A stretch of 64,000 nucleotides of DNA from NCBI GenBank assembly GCA_013399695.1, contig VXAU01001770.1, forward strand, positions 248,001 to 312,000. Direction: 5' to 3'. The position numbers and the translations under genes are program-made. The notes under the pieces were generated by a model. It saw only the letters and a list, made by a program, of their open reading frames with translations, was not told the DNA's origin and made no database searches. Of the stretch, positions 13,701 through 23,420 are shown in pieces. The DNA comes from Formicarius rufipectus. Its lineage: Eukaryota > Chordata > Aves > Passeriformes > Formicariidae. Within the stretch, counting starts at the first letter, position 1, and every line of letters starts with the position of its first letter.

Positions 13701-16700
13701 GTTAGAAACTTACCATTTCTCTATTGCTTTTCCCCAAACCAAATTTCAAACGTAGCGACCTACGAACCATTTCTTTTCGGCTTATCTTTGGAGAAAAACA
13801 ACCTGTCTTTCCTGATTCAGCCCTAGGAGGAGAGAGGGGAAGAAGTGACATGTTAAAAGCTCTTCAGGAGGGCAATGAAAACATTCTGACATTTATAGTT
13901 ATTTCCTCTAGTTTTCTTACTTCATTGCCTTCTTGTCAACCTTTTTTCACTAGGCACAGGAAGCTACTATACCAGTTCTTATTTTGTTTTGAGCTCCATT
14001 TTGCAGCATCAGAAGATCTGATAATTTTAAGATTACTATAAAAGTTGCTACCAAAAAAAGATAATTTTAGAGACGAGTTGAGATTTTACATATCATTAGC
14101 CAAGAGGTCTAGACCCATCTTTCCAATTTATCTTTACATTCTGAGAACTAAGGTAAATTACCTGTATAATTTTTTGCTTGCAAGTCTCTTACTTCTTCTG
14201 TTCCCTGTACTAGACAGATGATTTTCACCCGTGGTTGAAGGAGATAGTGAGGCTTGTGATGACTCAAAGGACACACAAGGACTTGCTTCAAAGTGAACTA
14301 CAGGAACAAAATTATATTTATATGAATATAAAATACTCCATTTTTTTCAGGTAAAGATTTAACAGTTAATACAATAAACAGTAGGTTTTTAAACAGTACA
14401 AGATTTGTTTGCTTATTTTGTGGAGTGCTGGCTTGGAATTTTCTTTTACTTCCATTTTAATATTAAACAAAGCTGTTGCTTGTAACATCCATGAAAGTGG
14501 CTGGAATGCAATTAATTACATGCTACCGATATCACTACCTCAAATAAGTTTCCCCACTGTTAACATCAAATCAGTTCCTCAAATTTAAGAGCTTAATAAG
14601 AAAAATTAGATTCAGTCTCAATATTATTTGAAGGTTTTTGTGGTTTTTGGTTTTGGTTGGTTTTAGTTTGGTTTTTGTTGGTTTGGGGGTTTTTGTTTGT
14701 TTTTGTGTTTTGTTTTGTAATTTTTTTGTTTTTGTTTTGTTTTTTACATACCTGGCCAGAACAGTCAAAGAAACAATAGAGTTGCTGTTCTAGTACTGAA
14801 CTTTTTTTATGAGACACATGCATTACTATCTTCATAAAATGTCATTGCTTTGATTAGCTTATTCATGGAAACAAAATTTCAGAGAAAATGAAATGCTTTA
14901 ATAAACAAAAGCAGTAAATTTTAACATCACTCATTTGAGAGGGCATAAAGATAATTTTCAGATAAAACAATCAATCTAGAAATATTCTGCAGGTTAACTT
15001 CAGTTGGCAGGATGTTAAAGAACCAAATAAAAATAAACCAGGATCTGCAGAATAGCCTCAAGTAGAATAAAATGGTTCTGAAGCACTATCAAACAAAAGA
15101 AATTTTTCCCTGGAGTTTTGAGATTATTCAGCATCTTGAGAAAACAAGAAGTGATGGGATACAAGAAGGAACTTTTGTTATAGAAACAACTGCATTTCAC
15201 ATGGACCTAAAATTGGCTATTTAAGCATTCATCAGACAGAAGGCTACAACTTTCAAGAGGTTGGAAGCATAGGCAGTCCCCATGGATTTGTGTGCTGAAA
15301 CAGAAATAGGTGTATAACCTCAGTGATATGAGGGAGTGAAAAAGGTAAAAGGACATCAGGACTGCAAGTCAGAGATTAACTGAGCAAGAAAATAAGAAAC
15401 AGAATTGTGCTTTTGTTCAATCCATGTGACCTAACAGTACTGACGAACAAAAAAATACACTAGTAAGATGGGCGAGTAGTTCAAGTAATGGGCATCAAGG
15501 ACTGCCTAAAAAGAATAAAAATGTAAGCCACAAACAACCACTTCAAGCAACAAGGAAAAAGTGAAGGCACTGTACCTGATGCTGGTGTTGAGCTGCTGTT
15601 AAAAATGGTACTTGGTAAGAACTCAAAGGCAAAACTATGCTTAAAAGATCGTCTCTTCTTGCTGGACAAGTCCTGAGAGCAATCAGTTGGAAGTTTACGC
15701 TTGGTACTTGGGGTAAGAACCACTGGAGTCACTGATGAAAGGACTGAAATAAAGAAAATAAAATTTGTAATAACAGCTTAAAAGTTTGAGAGTTTACTAA
15801 AATAAATAGTTGTTTTGGAGGGGTTTTTTAACTGAAAGAAAACTGTTGGGAAAGCTTAGCCAAAGTGCATGCATTTTGAACAGGCAAAGCAATCAGTATG
15901 GCTTAGGATTTGATTTTTTATTTTGTTGAGTTTTTTTTTCAAGTTTAGAGCACCAGAAAGGAAACCCAAACCCACACATTAATAAAATAATACAGGTATT
16001 AGGAGGAAGTAAAAGTATAGTCATCTTCTACACATTTATGAGACAGAGAAAGTGTGAAAGAATTTCAGTCCTGGCAAATTCATTCCCAAGATGATACAAT
16101 GCTGCACTGAAGCCTTAGTGTGCATTAGATACAAAGCGCAAGTTGGTTGTGTAATCCCAGAGTTAGGTGACAGTCCCCTGCTGCAGTGATTGTAGCTGCT
16201 CCAAGAATTACAGAAAATGCAGTATCCTCAATAGATATGTATCTACATTCATAGTCTTAAAGAATTTCACTTTAATCACTTATCTTCATCTACATTTTAA
16301 TTCTGCAGTTAAAAAATATGTGGAATATAATTAACACATAGAGAAGATACTGCATGAGCTTTATTTAGTACAAATACACCAATACCTACCGCTTCTGTCT
16401 TGTTGAGGTGTAGTGGAGGGTGTTCTGTTAGATTTAAATTTATTCAGTGCTCCACTAACAATATCTGAAATGCAAGACACACCGAGCAATCAAATTTAAA
16501 TGTGAAATTTGTCTTGCTTTATTTTCAACTCAAGTTTAACTGGTATTCTTTTCAGGGAGAAATAAAGCAAATCAGTTTAAATGGTTGTTTCATGTACGAA
16601 AAACTGTAGTCCAGCTCTTCTCACCACCATAGTTTTTATTGCTTTCACAGTAAACCCACTAAAAAGCCATACCAACAAACCAACAAAACCCACAAAAACA

Positions 16701-19700
16701 CACCACAAAACCAAAGCATAAAAAAACCCCACAAAAATATCAAACTACAATGCATAGATAACAGAAATTTCTTGTAGAGAAGTCTACTGGTCATTATGAA
16801 ATTATATGCGTTCTGATTTCTTGTAGGTAAACCTAGAAGGTTTCCATTGAAGTTTCTCATAGAAAGTCTCAGAGACTTTCTCACTTTACTGGACAGTCAA
16901 TTGGAAGCTGAAACACTTTAAGAGCCTTTAAGTTAAGCTCAAACAGAAGTATGAAATTTTGGCCTCACAAATAAACAGTTCACAGAAAAACTGTATGCTG
17001 TGGTTTTTGTTTTGAGGCATTTGTTTGGGGGTTTTTAACAATAAACTATATATATAGAATATATGCATGAATTTTTTACTAGTTTTCATGCTTTTAAAAG
17101 AGTAAAATGAAAGTATTTTTATTTAGTGTTATTACAACTCCCAGCTGATATTCCACATGTTTACAGGAAAGCTTAGCAAACTACAAGGCTATGGTACTTT
17201 TATGGTGTCTGGTGGATAAAAGCTCATCTTTGAAAACAGCTAAAATGCAGTAATGCTGTGTTTTACTACATCTGGAGAAAGAGTAGAATCTGTCTATCAG
17301 AACCTATTGCACAGAACTACCAAATTCTAACTGATTCTCCTCAAAATGTTAACACTTGTGTTTATCACTTTGCAACTCCAAGTCTCCCTTTTTCTGAGTG
17401 GAAAAACATATTACACAATAAAGCATGTCTTGGCTCAACATAGGTAATCGTACATCCTTAATTTCAGCTGCTGTCAGGTTTAACACTACAGGTACAGGAG
17501 CTAAATACATCCCTATATTTTTATAGCTACACATAGAATATCAGTGTTATAGTGGATATGAATCAAGTCAAGCATATGTATTCCACAGTATTTCCTCTGA
17601 GAGTGCAGAACAGAGACTATACCATTTGATTGTCCATATTTGGGAATCCCCCTCCCCCCCAACACTATTGAAAACTGGGGAAAATCCAAACAAAAAACCA
17701 AACCCCCACCAAAAAAAACAAAACAAAACTCCGAAAACAACCCCCCCACAGCATTCCAAAACCCCAGATCCACAATACCAGAGCACACTGTATCCAGTAA
17801 CATCAAATTTAAAACTACACTTCAAAACATAAATTAGATAATTAAAAGCAGACCTGCCATTTGTACCCTTGTTTTCTCATTACCTGATTTATCAAGGTGT
17901 GCGTTAAAATATCATTTCAAAACTAGCAAAAAAACCCCCAAAACCAACAAAACCCCCCATAACCTTTAGTGTTCTGCAACAGGATCTGAAGTTGACTCAA
18001 CAAAAAAAAATGGAATATTAATTTGGCTTCACAAATCTACACAAAACCAAAAGAGACTCTTTGGTAGACAACAGACACACTAAAATAAACTCAGAGTAAA
18101 TACACAACAAAGTAATGTGATTACTGAAGTCTTCTAGAGATTTTGCAAATCAAATCCAACAAGTTTCACAGCTACCTAGTCTGCTTTTGGACAAACCAAG
18201 TCCTTAGATCAGGACACCTGAGGTTTCAATTCTCTTTTCAGTTTTGCAACCTTCACACAACATACCTACCCCCAACACTTCGGTGCTTCTTCCTCTTACA
18301 TTCACTGGGAGATTCATTTTCACTGTCTTCCTGGCCCCACAGAGAAGGAGTAGATTGAAAGACATCAACACCTAACATTGCAGGAATCTTTTCCAAGATA
18401 AATTCTGGTACTTGTCCTGGATTAGTTGAGAAATATTTTTTTTAATTATTCTTAAAAGTTGAAAAGAAAAGTTGCATACAGCTTGGTGCAATGAGAAATT
18501 TTGATACACTTTATTCACTTACCAATTTCTCCAGCATGGTCAATAAGTGTTTCCACAACAGCAGCTTGCAGGCGAATTTTTTTTTCTGTATTAGCTGACA
18601 TCTTTTCATTTTCATTTGAGTGCAACAGGTTGGGAGCAAAAATCACTGCCAGATTACTGCTATCCATTTTGTTTTCACTGGATCTTAACAAGAAAAAGTT
18701 TTTTTTTTGTACAAGTTATCAGGACATCAGCAGCGAAAAGATCAAATAAGACAAAAAATAAGAATGGACTCATTCACTTGAGCGCTTGTACAAGACAAGA
18801 GTAATGTGTAGGTTTATGCATCCCAGGCCAGGTAATTGCACCACTATGGCATTGAAATCAAGAGGATAGAGGTATCAGTTAAATTATGCTAATTTTGCTA
18901 TCCAAAGAAGAATGTGGAATACAGCTTGAACAAAGTCAAGACCCCAACTAATTAAGTTTCATAAAGAAAACACTTTGGATTTATGAAATAAAAGACCATG
19001 ACTGAATTCTAATGAATGTCTGCAGATAAGAAAGTTTAAAATTGACAACCACTCACAAAAATTTACAGCCCTTGCCTGGAAAGAGAAGTCTTCAAAGGAA
19101 TTAGGCTCTGTTTACAAGTACTCTCTTTACACTGACCTTAAGGACACAGTTCTCAGAAAGTTGAAAAAGTATCTCAAAGCTTCAATTGTTCTGTCGGCTA
19201 TCAAACATGACAGTAACACAGTTGCAGTTTTCTTCTCATTTCCGAGCTGCTGAGCTTTGAAAAGGCCTTCCTGCAGGTGAGGTGGAAGGATGGGTTCTGG
19301 TAGCTCCCTAAAGAACTGTTTGAGAAGACCTGCAACATCACATGGCAGTGCAGCTGAGAGGCAGTTCTCACCTTGTTCCAGTTTACTCTGAAAATTTTAA
19401 TAAGAAACATGATTTAAAGTCTTCAGCATATCATCAGATTTTTAAGTTTAGGCTTTAATCCTCTAGCCCAAGTCAGAAAAGACAGTCACATCTTCCCCAT
19501 ACTTAGTTTCAGCCTTGCCATGTGTTACCCAACTACAGCATCTACAAGGAGACACAGGCACCGTTGGCAGACCACGTGTTTAATTCATGTGTTTCCCATG
19601 TACACCACCGCTAGGAGAACATTACTAAACAAACATTCTCACAACATCCAGGTGCAAAAGTGTTTACCAGTTTGTTCACTCACAAGGCCAAAATATTTAA

Positions 19701-22700
19701 AAAATAAAGAGAAGGCTGACAGTTTTTGGACTAGATCTCCTCTCATTTCTAAAGCATGTATTGTTACCAACCTACTTCCATATTAAAACTTGAATATGAC
19801 TGTAAAGAGCCCAAAAATTAAAACATGTAGATGATCAAGTGGTAGGTTATCAAGAAAAAAAAGAGCAGTTTTAGGGAATACCTTTAAAGCCTTTAACCGA
19901 ACAAGAGATCCAGACTTTCTGAAGAGTCCCTCAGTATGAACATGTTCTTCTAAATATTCACAAGTATCAACAAGAAAGCTGAGAAAAGAACAGTAACATA
20001 CTTTAGATACTCAGAATAAAGCTTGTTTTTTCCATAAAAACTATTTCATAGTTTTGTTACAAAAATATATAGAATAATCTCCCCAGCTGACAAGAAGTGT
20101 AAAGAAATACAACTGAATGAGAGCTCTGGCTCTGAATTCCCCATCTGACTTCTGCATCCCTCCTTCTCCAGTTGAAACTACTCTTATATCCACCATAAGC
20201 TTTAGCAGGCCTGGAACAAATATTGCATTCCTTCTGCCAATAAGAGTTCAATACAAAGGGTATATACTATACACCTATAAAGTAGGTGTAAAATCTAAAT
20301 ACACATTGTTAATTTACCTTGGAATATAACCATATTCTGGAACAAGTGATCGTGGCAGTGCATGAAATGATATTCCAAAGATTTTACCCTAAAATAAAAA
20401 ATTGGACTAATATTATTCAAAAGTCCAGATAATTATCCACAACATACTACTAAAAAGCACACATGTCACAAGTACAAACATAAGGGTAGTTAAGACAAAA
20501 CCCAAAACCTTTCAGATAAGACAGTATTGTCTGGGAAAGCACTGTCATTTAGATATCAAAGATTATGCTGATTCTATTTACAGGTAACACCCTAGATGAC
20601 TGTGAAAGAGCAGAAAGGTTTTCTGCAGTGTGTTTTACACTTTTTATTTTACAGGAAGGTAGTTTTCTTATAGGGCTCCCAAATCAGTACAGATATTAAC
20701 CAGACTGTCTTGGAATCTCACCTTAGCTTTTCAAATTGACTAAATCCTCTTTTCTTGGGCAACATAAGATAATCGAAATAACTTTTTCTTTAGGTATTTT
20801 TTTTCATCTCGGACACTCAAGATTGCTGCTTCAGGGAGGATTAAACTCAACAGAATAGTCTAGAAAACTGTTCTGAACTCTCATAATTAGCAGTCGTATT
20901 TAAGAAACTGTTACCTCTATTGCCTTATAGCAAGACATCAGAGTAGTTCTTACATAATAGAAAATAAGCAATCTCTTCAGTCATTACAACTGATGTTCAC
21001 CGACTGCATTTTTTAAATGTTTCTCTGAGGTTGCTGCACTGTGTGTCAGTTATAAAAGCCTGCATTTCAACTGGCACTTTTATTTCTTTAAATATATCTT
21101 CTATAACTGCAACTCTTATTTCTATTTACAAGCCAGTCCCTCTCCCAACAAGAAGAGGATTGGAATCATGCCCAACTTGTTATTAGAGATGAATGGAAAC
21201 TCTCAGTCATTTATACCTGGAATTCAAAGTGCTGATCATGTTAGCAAAATAGTTAATCAGTAACTAACCCTTTGGGCCACTTTGGGCCTATCTGTCCTAC
21301 AGAAAACAAACAAAACACGACAAGAAAAGAGAACCAACACATCTGTCATTGTGTTCCAGATTGCTACTAGAACTACAAAAAGAAAATTAACATCAAGTGA
21401 TAATATTTTTTCTGTACTTACAAGATCCCATAATAGAGAATTCCAGCGTTTTGTAATTCAGCATTTAGAATTCCCAACGGATTTGCTCACTTCACTAGGT
21501 TTTGTGTGAAGTACATGATGTTGTGATTTAAAGTCTTGGTCAATAAATGATAAAGTTAATAAAACCACGTCTGTTCCTTCACAATAGAAATAAAATGTAC
21601 CCTGGCAAAACAAATGTTATTCTATAGTTTTTCCAACCTTGCTCAGTAGTTATTTAAATATAGCTTTTCTTCCTTGCATACAATTTAAGCACTACAGAGA
21701 GCAATACAGACATCTTTTGTGAAGACATACATGTGTTATTCACAGTTTTTATAACCTTCCCTTCAAACGGAAAAAGAAAAATAAAGTTTAGAGCCATATG
21801 CTTGATACTGACAAGGGGAGAAAACTCATTCTAACTTTACTCTTGCTTTCTTCCTTTCCAGACAACGCAACTCAAGGATGTGTTTTCACAACTTTGCTGG
21901 CTTATATTGACCAAGAATGACTGCAGCATTGTGCAATATCTTCTCAGGCTTACAGAAAGCTCAGTCTGAGGATGTTCAGTTCTGTGCCTTATCAGTGACA
22001 TAGGGATATTGTTTAGGACTTGACGGGTCTACCAGAAGATCAGTGCTCTGAAATGGACTTAAATGCCGCCATCCATTGTGACACACTGGTTTAAGAGTCC
22101 TGAGACAGAAAACACTTTTTTTCCCCTTCAACAAATTTAAAATAGGTATTTAAGATAATGGGACAGATTTCGTTCCTCGGACCACTAGCAAGTCTGCACC
22201 AAAGTACCTTCAGTTGTGTCTTATACAAAGAAACCGTGCAAATAAAGCCCTTCAACAAAGAAGTCTAAGGAATCAAGTAAAAGACATGGAGTTTTTAGAA
22301 ACTATACAGTAAGAATGTATTCCAAGAATACAATTACTAAAATTTAAATTCCGTAGTGAGTGACGTTAATCACAGTAAAGCGTAAAAAGCTTTTGCACAG
22401 ATCAGAGGCAGCCATGGATGTTTCAGGGGCCCTCAAGTACAGGAATAAAAGCGGAACACAACTCCTGCGCCATCCGGCCTGCCCGGCAACACACAAGTCC
22501 TGAACTGAGGGAAGCGGGAACGCCCCGACCCACAGAGCCACTGCCCTCCTGGATCACAACGCGCTGTCTGACGGGTGCTTGGAGCACTTGTCCGCTGGGG
22601 GAAAGGCGAAGAAAACGCCTTTGCCCACTGCAGGAGGAAAGAGGTCTCCCCAAGGCGGGAGGGGCGACCCCCAGGGCCGGCGGGAGCCGCAGCACTGCGG

Positions 22701-22959
22701 GAAGGGACTCGGTGTCAGAACCGGCGCCCGCGGCCTCGCCGGACACCGGGCCCGCCCCAGACCCGTGAGAGCTTTGGCTCTGCCCGGCCCAGCGAGCTGG
22801 AGCTCCTCCGAGCGCCCCCGCCCCGCTCACCTCCGCTGCCGTCGCTGTCGGTGTCTTGGCCGCGGCCAGGCAGCTGCCGCCCTTCACCCTGATGCCGTAG
22901 TTGTCCCGGAGCGCCTCCAGCACGGCGAGCCGCACCACCCGGCGCCGCCGCTCCGCCAT
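9730..22959 (-). CDS. ARHGAP11A: ARHGAP11A, Rho GTPase-activating protein 11A (complete, 12 coding exons plus 3' UTR)
   Basis: This is a complete minus-strand gene. Coding exons, 5' to 3', are 22831-22959, 20318-20388, 19882-19978, 19137-19387, 18523-18683, 18270-18416, 16390-16464, 15576-15743, 14162-14297, 13714-13822, 12785-12932 and 10771-12350. All joins are GT-AG and keep frame, giving 1023 residues, the length I recall for the human protein. The RhoGAP domain spans roughly residues 46-236. It has the arginine-finger block EGLFRKSGS with the arginine at residue 87, then LLKQFFRELPEPILP and SSNLAVIFAPNLL. The rest is low-complexity and Ser-rich, with conserved blocks HIQWFNKLSLN and LKFQRTPVRQSVRR and the terminus LLPTAKPVDL. 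The family stimulates GTP hydrolysis by RhoA and acts in mitosis and cytokinesis (established knowledge). Identification rests on recalled human sequence, not on a search. Confidence 0.96.
9750..9755 (-). terminator. ARHGAP11A: Candidate polyadenylation signal AATAAA of ARHGAP11A
   Basis: The plus strand reads TTTATT here. It is the first minus-strand AATAAA after the stop codon that I could find. Confidence 0.5.
10771..12350 (-). CDS. ARHGAP11A: ARHGAP11A coding exon 12 (last), 525 residues
   Basis: This large terminal exon encodes about half the protein and ends with TAA at 10771-10773. The acceptor TTTTAAG leads into SRNVSKSEENLLSPK. Blocks shared with human include HGKVSDHIQWFNKLSLN, LKFQRTPVRQSVRRMNSLLE, LEDLTNHE and the terminus LLPTAKPVDL. 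The sequence between these blocks is Ser/Thr/Lys-rich, diverged and probably disordered. Confidence 0.96.
12660..12714. repeat. (TA)n microsatellite
   Basis: A nearly pure TA tract with two interruptions lies in the last intron of ARHGAP11A. It is self-complementary. Confidence 0.9.
12785..12932 (-). CDS. ARHGAP11A: ARHGAP11A coding exon 11
   Basis: The exon encodes NVVSVCAVGNRSENIGKRLA, then SQQGLESRAECAKTDVLFSP and EKFPKK. The acceptor TTCTTCAAG is the only one that keeps frame from exon 10. A second AG 13 bp downstream would shift the frame. The donor is AAAG|GTAATT. Confidence 0.91.
13714..13822 (-). CDS. ARHGAP11A: ARHGAP11A coding exon 10
   Basis: The exon encodes AESGKTGCFSPKISRKEMVR followed by RSLRLKFGLGKSNREM. 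It aligns with human SGKAGCFSPKIS and RRSLRLKFNLGK. The acceptor is CTCCTAG and the donor ATG|GTAAGT, phase 0. Confidence 0.93.
14162..14297 (-). CDS. ARHGAP11A: ARHGAP11A coding exon 9
   Basis: The exon encodes a Ser-rich segment ending NRRSKRLASKKLY, matching the human RRSKRIAGKKV block. The acceptor is CCTGTAG and the donor CAG|GTAATT, with a split Arg codon. Confidence 0.92.
14630..14745. repeat. T/G-rich low-complexity tract (A/C-rich in the ARHGAP11A transcript)
   Basis: The tract reads as runs of ttttg and gttttt, within the intron between exons 8 and 9. The minus-strand reading is a string of Lys/Asn/Thr/Pro codons and is not a gene. Confidence 0.85.
15576..15743 (-). CDS. ARHGAP11A: ARHGAP11A coding exon 8
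   Basis: The exon encodes VTPVVLTPSTKRKLPTDCSQ and then SSKKRRSFKHSF and FNSSSTPAS. The KKRR cluster is a plausible nuclear localisation signal (inference). The acceptor is TTTCAG and the donor CAG|GTACAG. Confidence 0.94.
16390..16464 (-). CDS. ARHGAP11A: ARHGAP11A coding exon 7
   Basis: The exon encodes IVSGALNKFKSNRTPSTTPQ followed by QDRS, matching the human FVSGALNKFKPNRTPS segment. The acceptor is TTTCAG. The donor AGCG|GTAG|GTATTG is again a pair of GT sites 4 bp apart, and the first keeps frame. Confidence 0.92.
16465..18269 (-). other. ARHGAP11A: ARHGAP11A intron 6, with A/C-rich tracts
   Basis: This 1.8-kb intron carries low-complexity tracts that are A/C-rich on plus (16670-16740, 17685-17760, 17925-17965). 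They are T/G-rich in the transcript. No other feature was seen. Confidence 0.8.
18270..18416 (-). CDS. ARHGAP11A: ARHGAP11A coding exon 6
   Basis: The exon encodes QVPEFILEKIPAMLG and ends CKRKKHRSVG, leaving a split Asp codon. The donor region reads GGGG|GTAG|GTATGT, so two GT donors lie 4 bp apart. Only the first keeps frame into exon 7. Confidence 0.93.
18523..18683 (-). CDS. ARHGAP11A: ARHGAP11A coding exon 5, end of the RhoGAP domain
   Basis: The exon encodes SSENKMDSSNLAVIFAPNLL and continues to ETLIDHAGEI. Two acceptors 6 bp apart are possible. TTAAG|ATCCAG restores LRSSENK as in human and is preferred. The downstream ATCCAG|TGAAAA would also keep frame but would drop two residues. 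The donor is ATTG|GTAAGT. Confidence 0.93.
19137..19387 (-). CDS. ARHGAP11A: ARHGAP11A coding exon 4, RhoGAP core
   Basis: The exon encodes the GAP core, including PCDVAGLLKQFFRELPEPIL and LRYFFNFLRTVSL. The acceptor is TTTTCAG and the donor AAG|GTCAGT, ending in phase 2. The Lys and Arg of LLKQFFRELPEP are conserved in RhoGAP domains. Confidence 0.95.
19882..19978 (-). CDS. ARHGAP11A: ARHGAP11A coding exon 3, carrying the arginine finger
   Basis: The exon encodes FLVDTCEYLEEHVHTEGLFR followed by KSGSLVRLKALK. The Arg in GLFRKSG is residue 87 of the reconstructed protein and is the expected catalytic arginine finger. The acceptor is TTCTCAG and the donor AAG|GTATTC, phase 0. Confidence 0.96.
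20318..20388 (-). CDS. ARHGAP11A: ARHGAP11A coding exon 2
   Basis: The acceptor follows TTTTAG. The exon encodes GKIFGISFHALPRSLVPEYG and then YIP, and ends AAG|GTAAAT with a split Ser codon completed by exon 3. This is the entry into the RhoGAP domain. Confidence 0.94.
20389..22830 (-). other. ARHGAP11A: ARHGAP11A intron 1
   Basis: The intron is 2.4 kb of AT-rich sequence with no recognisable repeat or exon. Short open frames such as 21282-21509 show no family resemblance. Confidence 0.85.
22831..22959 (-). CDS. ARHGAP11A: ARHGAP11A coding exon 1 (residues 1-43)
   Basis: The exon encodes MAERRRRVVRLAVLEALRDN and continues through YGIRVKGG, matching the start of the human protein (VRLALLQHLRAFYGIKVKG). 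The ATG has G at -3 and G at +4. The frame stays open upstream to 23190, but only this Met aligns with the known N-terminus. The donor is GAG|GTGAGC in phase 0. The 5' UTR is not resolved. Confidence 0.92.
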
Positions 22960-23162
22960 CCCGGACACAACCGCCGCGCGCCGCGCCGCGCTCCCATTGG
23001 GCCGCCGCCCGTTCGAAATCAGGACCCGCCGCCAACGGCCACGCGGGGCTGCCCCGCCGCGCCTGCCTCCTCCGCAGCCTCGTAGTCTCCTGCAGCCCTG
23101 CGGGCGATCGCGCTGGCTACCTAAAGGCTGGGTGGGATGGGACAGCGGGAGTGGCCCCGTGC

Positions 23163-23238
23163 CGCTATCCCGCATCCCGCTATCCTGCATCCCGCATCCC
23201 TCGTCTCGCGTCCCTCATCCGCGTCCCCCATCCCCACA
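23163..23238. repeat. Imperfect GC-rich tandem repeat (units like cccgcat / cccgctat)
   Basis: About ten irregular 7-10-bp units related to tcccgcatcc run head to tail, about 200 bp upstream of the ARHGAP11A start codon. Copy number may vary between individuals. Confidence 0.7.
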
Positions 23239-23420
23239 CGTGCCCGCCCCTCGCCCCCAGAGGTGCCGAGCTGGTTCCAGTGGTTTCTTGCTCCTGAGTG
23301 TCCCTGTGTCGGGGAACACTCGCAGTGTTGTGAGCAGTACCCCGCGCTGTGCCGGCCCCTCCGAGCTCGTTCGTCGTGTTCTCCTGACAAACACACTCCG
23401 CGACCGAAGGGGCACTTAAA

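Larger units (their letters stand above)
22440..23420. promoter_or_regulatory. ARHGAP11A: CpG island and promoter region of ARHGAP11A
   Basis: This block is strongly GC- and CpG-rich within AT-rich surroundings and overlaps coding exon 1. Just upstream of the ATG, an inverted CCAAT (ATTGG on plus, 22996-23000) and TTCGAA (23012-23017) resemble the CCAAT plus CHR pairing of G2/M-expressed genes. The transcription start cannot be fixed. Long open frames here are a by-product of base composition. Confidence 0.75.

Noticed and set aside
22423..23190. 255-codon minus-strand open frame
   Set aside because: Only 22831-22959 is real (ARHGAP11A exon 1). The remainder is promoter and intron read through in a CpG island.
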